62,223 bases of DNA from Thermoleophilia bacterium (GTDB taxonomy: Bacteria > Actinomycetota > Thermoleophilia > Miltoncostaeales > Miltoncostaeaceae). The notes under the pieces were generated by a model. It ran no database searches, was not told the DNA's origin, and worked only from the letters and a program-made list of their open reading frames with translations. How positions within the stretch are numbered: position 1 is the stretch's first letter; each line of letters begins with the position of its first letter. The translations under genes and the position numbers were made by a program. Shown here piece by piece: positions 8,618-18,121 of this stretch. The DNA is taken from contig JADGPG010000119.1 in NCBI GenBank assembly GCA_017882545.1, forward strand, positions 1 through 62,223, in the 5' to 3' direction.

Positions 8618-10525
8618 TCAGTGCAGCGGCGGCAAGGCGCTCGCGGTCGTCGCGCCGGTCTTGGCGGCCGCGGCGTGCGTGGGTGCGTGGAAGGTCCCGA
8701 TCGTGCGAATCAGCATCGCGGCATACAGGGAGGCGCCCTTGGAATTGACGTGGATGCCGTCCCAGAAGATGCCGGTGCGGCCAGTGGTCAGTGTGTGCCA
8801 ATCGGCGAGAGCGACGTTCGAGTGGTGCGCGGCCTCGTAGTGGATCAGTCGGTTGTCGGAGGCCTCCCAGGACCGCGCAACACGCAGCGTTACCAGCACG
8901 ACGGTCGGGACCTTGCGCAGGGTGCCCATCATTGACTGCATGTCGGCGAACGTGACCGTCCCGTTGTTGCCGAGGTGGACGATCACCATGTGTGGGTGCT
9001 TGGTCCGCACGTAGCGGGCGATGAGCGCCGGTGTACTGCTGAATTGTCTGCCCTCGACCGCATCGACATAGGCGTGTCCGCCGAACACCGACTTGCTGGT
9101 GAGTGCCGGCTTCGCGCCGAGCATGACCGAGTCGCCGACCACGATGACACGCCCGGCCCGGACCTGTGCGGTGAAACGCGCCCGGATCTGCGCGGCGGTC
9201 AGGGTCGGGGCGGCCTGGACAAGCTTGCCCGCCCCGGCGCCCGCCGACGCCGGGATGAGCGGCGGCGCGGGTGAGTGGGCCGGGGCGACCGCGACGAAGC
9301 AGACCAACGCGATCGTGGCAACCGATGCCGTGGCGGCGCCAACGCGCAAGCGCTGACCGACCAGTCCGGCGTGTAAAAGTTCTTTGCGGACGCCGGCCAG
9401 GCCCTCCCGGCGGATGGGGACCTCGATGAAGCGGTACGACAGCTCGGCCATGCCGACGGTGAGCGCGAGCTGTATTGCCAGGAGGATCGGGCCGCCGAAC
9501 GGTACGTCCTGGTTGGCGCGCGTCAGCATCAGCACCGGCCAGTGCCAGAGGTAGATCCCGTAGCTGCGCTTGCCGATCCACACGAAGGGCGCCAGCGCGA
9601 AGATCTTTCCGAGCCGCGAGGAGGGGTGGGCGATGACGGCCAGCAGTACCGCGGTCACCACGGCGACCACCAGGAACCCGCCCCGGTAGAGGGCAGCGGA
9701 GAACTGGCCGATGGTGCACATGATCGCCATGAGTGCGATCAGCGCGGCGATTCCGGACACGTCGAGCAGCATCGCGGCCTGGCGGTTGCGGACCGGCGCC
9801 AGGCGCGTCGCCGGCCATGCGAATGCGAGAAGCACCCCGATCAGCAGTCCCGCGGCGCGCGTGTCGGTGCCGTAGTAGATCCGCGACGGGTCATGTCCGG
9901 GGCTGAACAGTACGGCCGCGAGGACCGTGGAACATGCGGTGCCGACAATAACTCCGACCACGAGCCGTCGTGTGCCGAAGTAGTTGAGCGCGACGGCCAT
10001 GATCGGCGGCCACAGGAGGTAGAACTGCTCTTCGACGGCCAGCGACCACAGGTGTTGGAACACCGACGGGCGGGCGTACTGGGCGAAATACGACTGGTGC
10101 ACGGCGATCTGGTACCAGTTGGTCACATAGAACAGCGACGCCAGCACCGCGCCCCGCAGGGCGCCGACCTCGTTGGGATGCAGCAGCGCCATCACCCCGA
10201 GCACGACCACCATCATCACCGCTACGGCGGGCAGCAGGCGTCGCGCGCGCCCGAGCCAGAAGCGGCCGAGATTGATGCGGCCGGTCCCCTCGAGCTCGGC
10301 CAGGAGCAGAGAGGTGATCAGGTAGCCGCTGATCACCAGGAAGACGTCGACGCCGAGAAAGCCGCCGGGGATCCACGAGGTGCCCGCGTGGTAGAGGACG
10401 ACCGTGGCGACCGCCAGTGCGCGCAGACCGTCGATGCCCGGCATATACGCGAGGCGCGGTGCGCGCCCACGCGGGGTGCGCCTCGGTGCGTCGCGCGCGC
10501 CGATCGGGGACTCTGGGGTGCTCAC
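8618..10525 (-). CDS. Membrane acyltransferase 3 with C-terminal SGNH domain
   Basis: A protein of about 635 residues of the OafA/YrhL type. The N-terminal half is an acyltransferase-3 membrane domain: PGIDGLRALAV with its early Asp, then FLGVDVFLVISGYLIT and the RARRLLP motif, and about ten hydrophobic segments. The C-terminal third is an SGNH hydrolase-like domain with block I VGDSVML, block III HLGNNG and the terminal catalytic pair in DGIHVNSKG. Family members transfer acetyl or other acyl groups from the cytoplasm to extracytoplasmic sugars or peptidoglycan. GTG at 10525 is preferred; the frame upstream of it is Pro/Arg-rich junk. A start at a Met just before PGIDG is also possible. It appears to stand alone. 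Confidence 0.85.
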   Translation of the reverse strand: MSTPESPIGARDAPRRTPRGRAPRLAYMPGIDGLRALAVATVVLYHAGTSWIPGGFLGVDVFLVISGYLITSLLLAELEGTGRINLGRFWLGRARRLLPAVAVMMVVVLGVMALLHPNEVGALRGAVLASLFYVTNWYQIAVHQSYFAQYARPSVFQHLWSLAVEEQFYLLWPPIMAVALNYFGTRRLVVGVIVGTACSTVLAAVLFSPGHDPSRIYYGTDTRAAGLLIGVLLAFAWPATRLAPVRNRQAAMLLDVSGIAALIALMAIMCTIGQFSAALYRGGFLVVAVVTAVLLAVIAHPSSRLGKIFALAPFVWIGKRSYGIYLWHWPVLMLTRANQDVPFGGPILLAIQLALTVGMAELSYRFIEVPIRREGLAGVRKELLHAGLVGQRLRVGAATASVATIALVCFVAVAPAHSPAPPLIPASAGAGAGKLVQAAPTLTAAQIRARFTAQVRAGRVIVVGDSVMLGAKPALTSKSVFGGHAYVDAVEGRQFSSTPALIARYVRTKHPHMVIVHLGNNGTVTFADMQSMMGTLRKVPTVVLVTLRVARSWEASDNRLIHYEAAHHSNVALADWHTLTTGRTGIFWDGIHVNSKGASLYAAMLIRTIGTFHAPTHAAAAKTGATTASALPPLH

Positions 10526-10726
10526 CGGTCCACCGGTGGTGCCACGGTGCGGGGTGCTGTCGGGCCGTTGTACGAGTGGTCCCCCTCCGGCAAGGAACGT
10601 CGGTGGTGCGGGGTGGGGGCGTCGCGAGCTTCTGCGCGGGGCTCGCGCCCCCACAGCGATTATCGGCAGATCAGGTCGAGCGCGCCATGGCCGAGGGGTG
10701 GTCGGTGCGGCGGCTCCGGCACCTGC

Positions 10727-12313
10727 CTACCTCGACGACGACCCCTGCATTGTGACATCCGACCCGGCGGTCGCGCCGGATGCCGGTTGCGGCGTGTCGG
10801 GGGTGGGGTCTTCGTGGCGCAGCGTGGTGCGCAGCGGCACCTCGCGGATGAACCACGTGAGCGCGAACGCCAGCACCGCGGCGATCGCCGAGACCACGAA
10901 CACCGTGCCAAGCGCGGCGGAAAATCCGTCGAGATACAGGTGGCGGATGGCGGCCGGCAGCTTTGCGACCGCGGACGGATCGACGTTGCCTGAATGGGCC
11001 ACCGCGCCGGCGCCGGCCGGCAGCCTGGCGGCGAGTTCGCTCGTGAGACGGTGTGCGAACACGGCCCCCAGGGCAGCGGTCCCGAGCGATCCGCCGATTG
11101 ACCGGAACAGCGTCGCGCCGGACGTCGCGACGCCGAGGTCCTCGTAGGGTACGTCGTTCTGGACGGCGAGAATCAGCACCTGCATCACCATGCCGAGGCC
11201 GAATCCGAGCACGGCCATGAAGATCGAGGAGGTGGCCGTTGATGTATCGGGGCCCATCGTCGACAGGAGCGCGAGCCCGAGCACGGTGAGTCCTGTGCCC
11301 ATGATCGGGTAGATCCGGTACCTGCCGGTACGCGCGATCATCCGCCCGGACCCGACCGACGAGACGATCAGCCCGCACATCAACGGCAGCAGCTGGAGTC
11401 CCGACGCGGTCGGGCTCGCGCCGCGCACGACCTGCTGGAACAGCGGGAGGAACGTCACCGCGCCGTAGAGGGAGAAGCCGATGATGAATCCGACGGCGCT
11501 TGTGAGGGCGAAGGTGTGGCTCGTCCAGAGGCGCGGCGGCAGGATCGGCTCGGTCGCGTAGTGCTCGACGATGAAGAACGCCACCAGCGCCACGGTCCCG
11601 CCGATGCCGAGCATCGCCGTCTCGGGCGAGAGCCATGCCACGCTCGTGCCCCCGACGGTGGTCATCAGGACGATCCCGGTCAGGCCGATCGCCAGGAGCC
11701 CGGCGCCGAGGTAGTCGATCTTGGCGCGGCCGGCGCCGGTGATACTGGGGAAGGCGATCGCGAGGACCACGAGCGCCAACAGGCCGACGGGAAGGTTGAT
11801 GTAAAAGATCCAGCGCCAGCTCAGGTGCGTGGTGATGAACCCGCCGAGTAGCGGTCCGGCGATGCTGGCCGCGCCGAAAATGGCGATGAACAGACCCGTG
11901 TAGCGCCCACGCTGGCGGGCCGGCACAACATCCCCGAGCGCGGCCTGGGCGCCGACCATCAAGCCGCCGCCACCGAGCCCTTGCAGCGCGCGAAAGACGA
12001 TCAGCTCGGTCATCGATTCGGCGAGTCCGCACAGCACCGAGCCGACCAGGAAGACGACGATCGCCGCCTGGAGGATCCGCTTGCGCCCGTAGAGGTCGCC
12101 GAGCTTCCCGTACACCGGGGTGATCACGGTCTGGGCGAGAAGGTATGCGGTGACGACCCACGACAGGTGGTCGAGCCCCCCGAGGTCGCCCACGATCGTC
12201 GGCAGCGCGGTCGCCACGATCGTCTGGTCGAGGGCGGCCAACAGCATGACCACCATGAGGCTGCCGAGAATCCACCGCAGCTGGCGCTGCGCCGTGCGGG
12301 GTGCGGTGGTCAC
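10727..12313 (-). CDS. DHA2-type MFS drug efflux transporter
   Basis: A 528-residue, roughly 14-segment exporter of the EmrB/QacA group. Visible signatures are an acidic TM1 (LAALDQTIVATALPTIV), motif A as GKLGDLYGRKR, and the motif C-like GPLLGGFIT. This antiporter group typically exports hydrophobic drugs or metabolites with proton exchange. Its start overlaps the stop of the upstream marR-type gene by 4 nt, so the two are translated as one operon. It is probably derepressed when the MarR protein binds its ligand. It is related in type to the pump at 5976-7448, but TM1 and motif A differ, so it is not a recent duplicate. Confidence 0.9.
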   Translation of the reverse strand: MTTAPRTAQRQLRWILGSLMVVMLLAALDQTIVATALPTIVGDLGGLDHLSWVVTAYLLAQTVITPVYGKLGDLYGRKRILQAAIVVFLVGSVLCGLAESMTELIVFRALQGLGGGGLMVGAQAALGDVVPARQRGRYTGLFIAIFGAASIAGPLLGGFITTHLSWRWIFYINLPVGLLALVVLAIAFPSITGAGRAKIDYLGAGLLAIGLTGIVLMTTVGGTSVAWLSPETAMLGIGGTVALVAFFIVEHYATEPILPPRLWTSHTFALTSAVGFIIGFSLYGAVTFLPLFQQVVRGASPTASGLQLLPLMCGLIVSSVGSGRMIARTGRYRIYPIMGTGLTVLGLALLSTMGPDTSTATSSIFMAVLGFGLGMVMQVLILAVQNDVPYEDLGVATSGATLFRSIGGSLGTAALGAVFAHRLTSELAARLPAGAGAVAHSGNVDPSAVAKLPAAIRHLYLDGFSAALGTVFVVSAIAAVLAFALTWFIREVPLRTTLRHEDPTPDTPQPASGATAGSDVTMQGSSSR

Positions 12314-12771
12314 AGCGACTCGATCACATCGGCGATCACCCTGAGCACCCGCGGCGCTGCGGCCAGCTCCTCCGGGGAGAGGTCACCCAGCGCGTGGGCG
12401 AAGGCGGCGCGGGCGGCCTCGCGCTTGGCGTCACGCAGCATGCGCCCGCGATCGGTGAGGACCGTGAGCGTCACGCGGCGGTCGGCGTCGGAGCGTCGAC
12501 GACTGACCAGGCCCTTGTGCTCGAGCAGGCCCAACATTGCGGTGGCGCTGCCCGCGGTGATCCCGGCCTGCTCGGCCAACTGCGACGCCGGGCAGGCGGC
12601 GTCGTCGTCGATCACCGACAACAGTCGCATCTGGGCGTAGCTGAGGTCGCCTGCTTCGCGCGCGTCGCGGCCGCGCAGGCGGCGCTGGGCGACCAGCATC
12701 CGCCCAAACGCGGCCAGCACGTCGGCGACAGCCTCGCTACGGGCGGGGGCGATCGGGGCGGGGGGCACCAT
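12310..12771 (-). CDS. MarR-family transcriptional regulator
   Basis: A 153-residue winged-helix regulator. The recognition region reads CPASQLAEQAGITAGSATAML, and the wing has RRRSDADRRVTLTVL, the DxRxxxv/l pattern typical of MarR. ATG at 12771 is chosen because the frame upstream is Arg/Pro-rich and crosses the promoter. It is the first gene of a two-gene operon with the MFS exporter (4-nt overlap), so it is the likely local repressor. A candidate inverted-repeat operator lies just upstream at 12789-12809. The ligand is unknown. Confidence 0.88.
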   Translation of the reverse strand: MVPPAPIAPARSEAVADVLAAFGRMLVAQRRLRGRDAREAGDLSYAQMRLLSVIDDDAACPASQLAEQAGITAGSATAMLGLLEHKGLVSRRRSDADRRVTLTVLTDRGRMLRDAKREAARAAFAHALGDLSPEELAAAPRVLRVIADVIESL

Positions 12772-12788
12772 AAAAACGATGGTAGCAA

Positions 12789-12809
12789 AACATTTGTGTA
12801 CTAAGTGTT
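12789..12809. promoter_or_regulatory. Candidate MarR operator
   Basis: An AT-rich imperfect inverted repeat: AACATTT, 7 bp, AAGTGTT (one mismatch). It starts 18 bp upstream of the marR-type ATG in otherwise very GC-rich DNA, where an autoregulatory MarR site would be expected. Confidence 0.4.
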
Positions 12810-13001
12810 GGCCGGGCACCGGTGTGCGCGTCCGCGCGCGCGGCCGACGGACCGGGGAGTCGCCCGCATGTCGGTGCGTGCGCTCACCGCGATTGCAACG
12901 TACGGCGCCGGCGGGAGGAGGAGTGGGCCCGGTCACTCCCGCGGCATTCGATCGACGGTGCGGCCCTGCCGGACCGGATTCGGACGCGGCCGCCCCGGCC
13001 G

Positions 13002-13628
13002 CTAGAACAAGTGTGAGGCGAGGCTGAGCGCCGCGCGCGCCAGCACGGCCTCGAGCAGGATGCCCGCGCTGATCAACAGCACGCCGGCGATCGCAATCAG
13101 GACGTCCTCCAGCAGGACGCCGATCGAGAGCACGACGACCCCGAGCGCCGGCAGCGTGTCGAGACCGGTAAACGGGGGTGCGACGAACGCGGCGACGGTT
13201 CCGGTGAGCGCCACAAGGCCGAACGCGACACCGGCGGGACGGCGGCCGAACAAGGGGGCCAGCCGTGGCCGGGAGATCCGCTCGAGGAATCGGATCACCG
13301 CCAGGACCGCCCGGAAGAACCGTGAATCGCTGCCGCCGGCGCCGACATTGATCCCGCGCCAGCGCGCCGGGATCCAGATCTCGTCGCGTCCGATGATCAG
13401 CTGCACCGCACCGAGGGCCACGAGGATCTCAAAGACGTGGGTTACTCCGCCGGTCGGCAGCGGAAGCGCCGGCACCGCCATCAGGACGACGAAAACGACG
13501 GCAAAGCTCTTCGGGCCGAACAGCTCGACCAGCCCGCCGAGGGTGGTGTCATCGCCGGCCAGCCATTGGGAGAGCGCGGCGCTCAAGCGATCGGGCAAAG
13601 GGCCGTCGGCGAGGCGGTCGGGAACCAT
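13002..13628 (-). CDS. ExoD-family membrane protein
   Basis: A 208-residue membrane protein of the ExoD family, named for a rhizobial gene affecting exopolysaccharide and alkali tolerance. Visible family features are LFGPKSFAVVFVVLMAVPALPLPTG (cut here by hydrophobic runs), the RDEIWIPARW segment in the middle and several C-terminal hydrophobic helices. Biochemical function is not established for the family. ATG at 13628 (MVPDRLAD) fits the usual N-terminus. It is divergent from the luciferase-like gene about 100 bp away and follows a 230-bp gap. Confidence 0.75.
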   Translation of the reverse strand: MVPDRLADGPLPDRLSAALSQWLAGDDTTLGGLVELFGPKSFAVVFVVLMAVPALPLPTGGVTHVFEILVALGAVQLIIGRDEIWIPARWRGINVGAGGSDSRFFRAVLAVIRFLERISRPRLAPLFGRRPAGVAFGLVALTGTVAAFVAPPFTGLDTLPALGVVVLSIGVLLEDVLIAIAGVLLISAGILLEAVLARAALSLASHLF

Positions 13629-13731
13629 CGGGCCATCCTAGACCTGCCGATCACGTTCGCCGGCCGCGGGGGCGGCGGGCGCGGCCGCCCGTCACAATGG
13701 GCGCGATTCGGCGATCACGGAGGGGCGCGGG

Positions 13732-14820
13732 ATGGAACTCGGGGTCTACAGCTTTGGCGATACGCATAAGGACCCGCGGACCGGGCGGATGGTCGGAGCC
13801 CACCAGCGGATCCGCGAGCTGCTCGACGAGATCGCGCTTGCGGACCAGGTCGGCCTCGACGTGTTCGGGGTGGGGGAGCACCACCGCGCCGACTTTTCGG
13901 TGTCGGCGCCGGCGATGGTGCTGGCCGCGGCGGCCGAGCGGACCGAGCGCATCCGCCTGACCAGCGCCGTGACCGTCCTGGGCTCCGAGGATCCGGTCCG
14001 CGTGTTTCAGCAGTACGCAACACTTGACCTGCTGTCCGACGGCCGAGCCGAGATCATGGCCGGCCGCGGCTCGTTCATCGAGTCGTTTCCGCTCTTCGGC
14101 TATGACCTGCAGGACTACGAGCCGCTGTTCGCCGAGAAGCTCGAATTGCTGCTGGCACTGCGCGAGCAGGAGACGATCACATGGTCGGGACGCTACCGTG
14201 CGCCGCTCGACGCCCAGACCGTGTATCCGCGCCCGGTCCAGACGCCGCTGCCGATCTGGATCGCCGTCGGGGGCACGCCGGCCTCGGTCGCCCGTGCGGG
14301 CCGGCTCGGGATTCCGCTGGCGATCGCGATAATTGGCGGCATGCCCGCGCGATTCACGCCGATGGCCGACCTCTACCGTCAGGCTGCGGCCGACGGTGGC
14401 CACGACGTCGACGCGCTCGAACTCGGCATCAACTCGTTCTGTTACATCGCCGAGACGGCCGAGCAGGCGGTCGCCGAGTTCTACCCGGGGTACGCCGAGG
14501 TCATGGATCAGCTCGGGCGCGAGCGCGGCTGGGCCCCGACCTCGCGCGGGCAGTTCGACCAACTGCGCAGTCCGCGCGGGTCGCTGTTGGTCGGCAGCCC
14601 CGAGCAGATCGTGGACAAGATCCTCTACGAGCACGAGCTGTTCGGGCACACCCGCTTCCTGGCGCAGATGGATGTGGGACGCCAGTCGCACGGGCGGGTG
14701 ATGCGCTCGATCGAGCTGTTCGGCACGCGGGTGGCGCCGGAGGTGCGGCGGGCGCTGGGGTCCGGACCGATCGTCGTCACGACGCCGGCCGCAGAGACCG
14801 GGATCAGACCGGCAGGCTGA
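13732..14820 (+). CDS. LLM-class flavin-dependent oxidoreductase
   Basis: A 362-residue protein of the bacterial luciferase-like fold (TIM barrel; FMN or F420 cofactor). It begins [15 protein letters not shown], has the family's VGEHHRADF motif around residue 45, [26 protein letters not shown], and a C-terminal [14 protein letters not shown], together typical of the atypical LLM group in actinobacteria. ATG at 13732 follows GGGGCG-rich sequence. The substrate is unknown; such enzymes include monooxygenases and F420-dependent reductases. Its last 17 bp overlap the 3' end of the convergent chromate transporter gene. Confidence 0.85.
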   Translation: MELGVYSFGDTHKDPRTGRMVGAHQRIRELLDEIALADQVGLDVFGVGEHHRADFSVSAPAMVLAAAAERTERIRLTSAVTVLGSEDPVRVFQQYATLDLLSDGRAEIMAGRGSFIESFPLFGYDLQDYEPLFAEKLELLLALREQETITWSGRYRAPLDAQTVYPRPVQTPLPIWIAVGGTPASVARAGRLGIPLAIAIIGGMPARFTPMADLYRQAAADGGHDVDALELGINSFCYIAETAEQAVAEFYPGYAEVMDQLGRERGWAPTSRGQFDQLRSPRGSLLVGSPEQIVDKILYEHELFGHTRFLAQMDVGRQSHGRVMRSIELFGTRVAPEVRRALGSGPIVVTTPAAETGIRPAG

Positions 14821-15964
14821 GCCCGAGGGCGACGGCGGCAACACCGCACAGACCGCCCCCCACGATCACGACGACGGGACGCCGCCGCAGGGCGATGGCG
14901 AGCCCTCCACCGGCGAGGATCGCCACCTGCCACCACGTGCCCAGGGCCAGCGCCAGCGGCACGGACGCGCCGAAGATTGCCCCGACCGCGGCGGGCCCGG
15001 CGCCTGTCAGGAACGCCTGCGCGCGGGCGTTCGAGCGCAGGCGGCCGAAGTGGGGCCCGCCGACGAGCACGAACACGAACGATGGTGCGAACGCCACGGC
15101 GCTGGCGAAGATCCCACCCGCGACCCCTCCCGCCCCGTAACCGACAACGGCGACGGTCTGGACGACCGGCCCCGGGGTGATCTGGCCGAGCGCGACGGCG
15201 CCCAGGAACTCAGTGGCGGTCAGCCAATGGTGTCCGACGGCATCCGCCTGCATCAGCGGGACGATCACGAAGCCGCCGCCGTAGGACAAGGCGCCGACCT
15301 TGAGGGCCGTCCAACCGAGCGCGACGGCGGTGCCGGCACCGGCTCCCGTCATCCCGATGCCGACGATGACCCCGCCGACGGTGGTCCCTGTCCGGGGGCC
15401 GACGCGCACGAGAGCAATCAGGCCGCATCCGACAAGGGCGACCGCGACCCATGCGCCGGTCACAGCGGCGGTGCCGGCGCCGATGACTACTGCGGCCACC
15501 CACCACCTCACACCCGTCGTGCCGCGGGCGCGGTCACGGCTGGCCGGCAGGAGCGTCCATGCCGCCGCGACGGCAACGGCGGGGACGACGGCTCCCGCAC
15601 CGGCCGCCGCGCCGAGTACCCAACGCGACGGGTGTGGGCCGAGCAGGAGTGCGCTCAACACGAGGATGACGACGAGACCCGGCACGATGAACCCGAGTCC
15701 GCCGACAAGCGCTCCCCGCCAACCGCCGACCCGCCTGGCGCAGTAGATCGCCAGCTGCGTCGAGGCGGGGCCGGGGAGCAAGTTGCAGGCGGCGATCGCG
15801 TCCTCGAACTCGACGGGATCAATCCACCCCGTCTGCTCGACGCACAGAGCGCGCAGCAACGTGATGTGCGCGGGCGGACCGCCGAAGCCGGTGATTCCGA
15901 GCCGTGCCCATTCGCGCGCGATCCGCGACAGCGAGACGCGCCCCGTGGCCGGTGAGGCATCCAT
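14804..15964 (-). CDS. chrA: Chromate transporter, ChrA family
   Basis: A 386-residue CHR-family membrane protein made of two homologous halves (long-chain form). The N-terminal half has the diagnostic [15 protein letters not shown] and [16 protein letters not shown]; the second half repeats the theme with [18 protein letters not shown] and [18 protein letters not shown]. Family members export chromate, probably by proton antiport, and some may act on sulfate-like anions. ATG at 15964 is the natural start. It ends inside the 3' end of the convergent luciferase-like gene. No adjacent chrB or regulator was seen. Confidence 0.88.
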   Translation of the reverse strand: MDASPATGRVSLSRIAREWARLGITGFGGPPAHITLLRALCVEQTGWIDPVEFEDAIAACNLLPGPASTQLAIYCARRVGGWRGALVGGLGFIVPGLVVILVLSALLLGPHPSRWVLGAAAGAGAVVPAVAVAAAWTLLPASRDRARGTTGVRWWVAAVVIGAGTAAVTGAWVAVALVGCGLIALVRVGPRTGTTVGGVIVGIGMTGAGAGTAVALGWTALKVGALSYGGGFVIVPLMQADAVGHHWLTATEFLGAVALGQITPGPVVQTVAVVGYGAGGVAGGIFASAVAFAPSFVFVLVGGPHFGRLRSNARAQAFLTGAGPAAVGAIFGASVPLALALGTWWQVAILAGGGLAIALRRRPVVVIVGGGLCGVAAVALGLSLPV

Positions 15965-16107
15965 CGAGCGGCACCGTCGCAGATCGCGGCGCGCGGGGCG
16001 AGGGTCCGGCGGTCATCGGTGGGCCGGTGTGACACGCCGGCGTCGCCGAGGCGCGGCCGGTACGCTCCGCAGTCGAGTCAGAACGCGACCAGGAAGGGCA
16101 GCCGTCG

Positions 16108-16533
16108 TTGACTACGCGCATCGATGACCCGCGGGTGCAGATCGCCGTCGAGCTTCCGAGCGAGCCGGGCTCGCCTGGCCATGAGGAGCTGTCGGGCATC
16201 GGCAGCGGGGAACACCGGCCGAGCATGGACGTGGTCTCGGGGTGGCCATGGCTCGACCAGGATGCCCATCGGCGCGGTACCCGGCTGCTGACGGTCGGAT
16301 TGCGCATGTACGCCGCCCACCCCGAGATCGAGCTGACCAATCTGCCGACGATGTTTCTCGAATCGGGGATGCGCCTGATGAAGGAGCTGGCCGGCTATGT
16401 GTTGGCCGGCGGCCGGCTTGAGCAGGATGACGTCATGCAGATGCGCGACAGCCTGCCCTGCTTAGTGGGATTCCGACGGATTCCAGGGGAAACGCCGGAT
16501 GACGAAACCGTGCGCGTCGTGCTGTTGTCCTGA
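16108..16533 (+). CDS. Hypothetical protein
   Basis: A 141-residue, mostly acidic soluble protein that I do not recognise. The most regular part is helical: EIELTNLPTMFLESGMRLMKEL (as two helices), followed by RLEQDDVMQMRDSLPCLVGF. No signal peptide or membrane segment. TTG at 16108 follows a good AGGAAGGG, and a TACGCT -10-like box lies at 16061-16066, which supports real expression. It lies between the divergent chromate transporter and the HU gene. Confidence 0.6.
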   Translation: MTTRIDDPRVQIAVELPSEPGSPGHEELSGIGSGEHRPSMDVVSGWPWLDQDAHRRGTRLLTVGLRMYAAHPEIELTNLPTMFLESGMRLMKELAGYVLAGGRLEQDDVMQMRDSLPCLVGFRRIPGETPDDETVRVVLLS

Positions 16534-16724
16534 CTGCGATGCGGCCACCTCGTCCCACCCCGCAGGCCCGCAGCCGGGCGCCCGGGGCACGCCGCAACAG
16601 GGTCCGGCGGGGCGCTGCCGTGTGAGGTTTCACCGAAAGGCCCCTATTTGACGGCTCTTTCGTCTGGGGCGGCTGCTAGGTTCACCGCCGATGCGTCGTC
16701 ATGTGCACCAAACCAGGAGTGACA

Positions 16725-17030
16725 ATGAACAAGACTGAATTTGTCGGGCTCGTAGCGAAGCGCGCCGAGGCCACCAACGCCGAGTCGCAGCGCTTCGTCC
16801 AGGCGGTCCTGGACGAGGTCCTCGAGGCGCTGAAGCGGGGCGAGGATGTTGCGTTCGCTGGCTTCGGCAAGTTCTCGGTGTCCGATCGCGCCGCCCGTAC
16901 GGGTGTGAACCCGCAGGACCCGAGCAAGAAGGTCTCGATTCCCGCGCGTGTGGTTCCGCGCTTTACGCCCGGTGCCGTGCTCAAGGAGCAGGTCGCGACG
17001 GGGAACGCCAAGAAGGGCAAGAAGAAGTAG
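16725..17030 (+). CDS. hup: HU family nucleoid-associated DNA-binding protein
   Basis: A 101-residue histone-like protein. It begins MNKTEFVGLVAKRAE and contains the family core GFGKFSVSDRAARTGVNP (DNA-binding beta arm at about residues 45-75), ending in a short lysine-rich tail (KKGKKK) as in many actinobacterial HU proteins. It binds and bends DNA as a dimer and helps compact the nucleoid. ATG at 16725 follows AGGAG at 16713-16717; an in-frame start at 16701 is less likely because it contains the Shine-Dalgarno. A TAGGTT -10-like box lies at 16677. A UUCG hairpin at 17068-17087 probably ends the transcript. Confidence 0.95.
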   Translation: MNKTEFVGLVAKRAEATNAESQRFVQAVLDEVLEALKRGEDVAFAGFGKFSVSDRAARTGVNPQDPSKKVSIPARVVPRFTPGAVLKEQVATGNAKKGKKK

Positions 17031-17067
17031 TTCGCAACGCCGGTCCCTGGCCCGCGGGTGGCAGCGC

Positions 17068-17087
17068 GGGGGCGGTTCGCCGCCTCC
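17068..17087 (+). terminator. UUCG-loop hairpin after the HU gene
   Basis: An 8-bp GC-rich stem (one G-T pair) closed by a TTCG tetraloop, 38 bp after the HU stop. There is no T-run, but the position and stability suggest a terminator. Confidence 0.5.
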
Positions 17088-17185
17088 GCAAGCTGCGCCG
17101 CCCTCGGGCCTGCCGCCGCGGTTCACCATCCCGCTCCGCGGCAGGCCGTCGCCGCGGAGCGGTGTGTCCGCGCCGCGCGGCCTGC

Positions 17186-17191
17186 TAGTGT
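17186..17191 (+). promoter_or_regulatory. Candidate -10 box of the infC operon
   Basis: TAGTGT lies about 130 nt before the infC coding region, after the HU terminator. No good -35 is visible. It would leave a 5' leader of more than 100 nt, as seen for infC-rpmI-rplT operons elsewhere. Confidence 0.3.
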
Positions 17192-17314
17192 GTCCATCCG
17201 CTGCGGGAACGTGGCGTCACCGTTATGGGAAAGCCCATCTCCGCACATATCACCCACTCCCACGTGGCCCCCAACGTCGTTCGAGGTGCTGTCGAAGCGT
17301 GCATCAGGTAGTGC

Positions 17315-17920
17315 TTGCCTCCTAGAAGAGGTCCAGATACGCGCCTCCCGGCCGGCCCGTCGACACGCATCAACGATGCGATTCGGGTTGAGTCGGTCCG
17401 TCTGATCGATCATCACGGCGAAAATGTCGGGATCGTGCCGATCGCACGCGCCCAGCAGATCGCCAACGATGCCAACCTCGATTTGGTCGAGGTTGCCGCG
17501 GAGGCCCGCCCGCCGGTGGTCCGGATCATGGACTATGGCAAGTGGCGCTATGAGCAGGAGCAGAAGGCCAAGCAGGCCCGCAAGCACCAGAGCCAGATCG
17601 TCATCAAAGAGATCAAGTTCCGTCCGAAGATCGATCCGCACGACTACACCACCAAGAAGGGGCATGTCGAGCGGTTCCTGCGTCACAAGGACAAAGTCAA
17701 GATCACGATCATGTTCCGAGGCCGGGAGCTCTTGCATCCTGAGCGCGGAGAAGCCATTCTTCTTCGGCTCGCAGAAGAACTGAGTGATCTCGCGCTGATC
17801 GAGAGCCGTCCGAACCTGGACGGGCGCAACATGGTGATGATGCTGGCCCCGCTGCGGGACACATCGGCCGGCGCACCTGCCGCGAGCACCGACAACTCCG
17901 CAACGTCTGAGACTGCCTGA
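17315..17920 (+). CDS. infC: Translation initiation factor IF-3
   Basis: Binds the 30S subunit, keeps subunits apart and checks start-codon pairing. The N-domain starts [14 protein letters not shown] and has NLDLVEVA; the linker and C-domain show [26 protein letters not shown] and [12 protein letters not shown], all typical. The C-terminal 20 residues are an Ala/Thr/Ser-rich extension. The start is unclear: TTG at 17315 is the only standard start between the nearest upstream stop and the conserved RIND segment, but AGAAGAGG at about 17324 would favour a rarer codon further in, as infC is known to do elsewhere. It is the first gene of infC-rpmI-rplT, with a 1-nt gap to rpmI. Confidence 0.92.
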   Translation: MPPRRGPDTRLPAGPSTRINDAIRVESVRLIDHHGENVGIVPIARAQQIANDANLDLVEVAAEARPPVVRIMDYGKWRYEQEQKAKQARKHQSQIVIKEIKFRPKIDPHDYTTKKGHVERFLRHKDKVKITIMFRGRELLHPERGEAILLRLAEELSDLALIESRPNLDGRNMVMMLAPLRDTSAGAPAASTDNSATSETA

Positions 17921-17921
17921 T

Positions 17922-18119
17922 ATGCCCAAGATGAAGACCAACAAGTCCGCCAGCAAGCGCTTTCGCGTGACGCCCAAGGGCAAGGTCATGTTTGGCGCGG
18001 CCGGGTTGCGCCACAACATGGAACACATGTCCGGAAAGAACAAGCGCCGTCAGGCACGTCACCACGAGCTCCCGAGCGAGCACGCCGCGACGGCACTTCG
18101 ACTGTTGGGGAAGCGTTAG
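17922..18119 (+). CDS. rpmI: 50S ribosomal protein L35
   Basis: A 65-residue basic large-subunit protein. It begins [17 protein letters not shown] and ends in [10 protein letters not shown], with the internal [13 protein letters not shown] motif, as in bacterial L35. It sits 1 nt after infC and 2 nt before rplT, the conserved operon order. Translation is probably coupled to infC. Confidence 0.97.
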   Translation: MPKMKTNKSASKRFRVTPKGKVMFGAAGLRHNMEHMSGKNKRRQARHHELPSEHAATALRLLGKR

Positions 18120-18121
18120 AG

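Noticed and set aside
8508-9818. 436-codon minus-strand frame
   Set aside because: Shadow of the acyltransferase gene in another frame.
10671-12275. 534-codon minus-strand frame
   Set aside because: Shadow of the second MFS gene in another frame.
16648-16682. TTGACG ... TAGGTT promoter before HU
   Set aside because: The hexamers are good but the spacer is 23 bp; only the -10 half is considered plausible.
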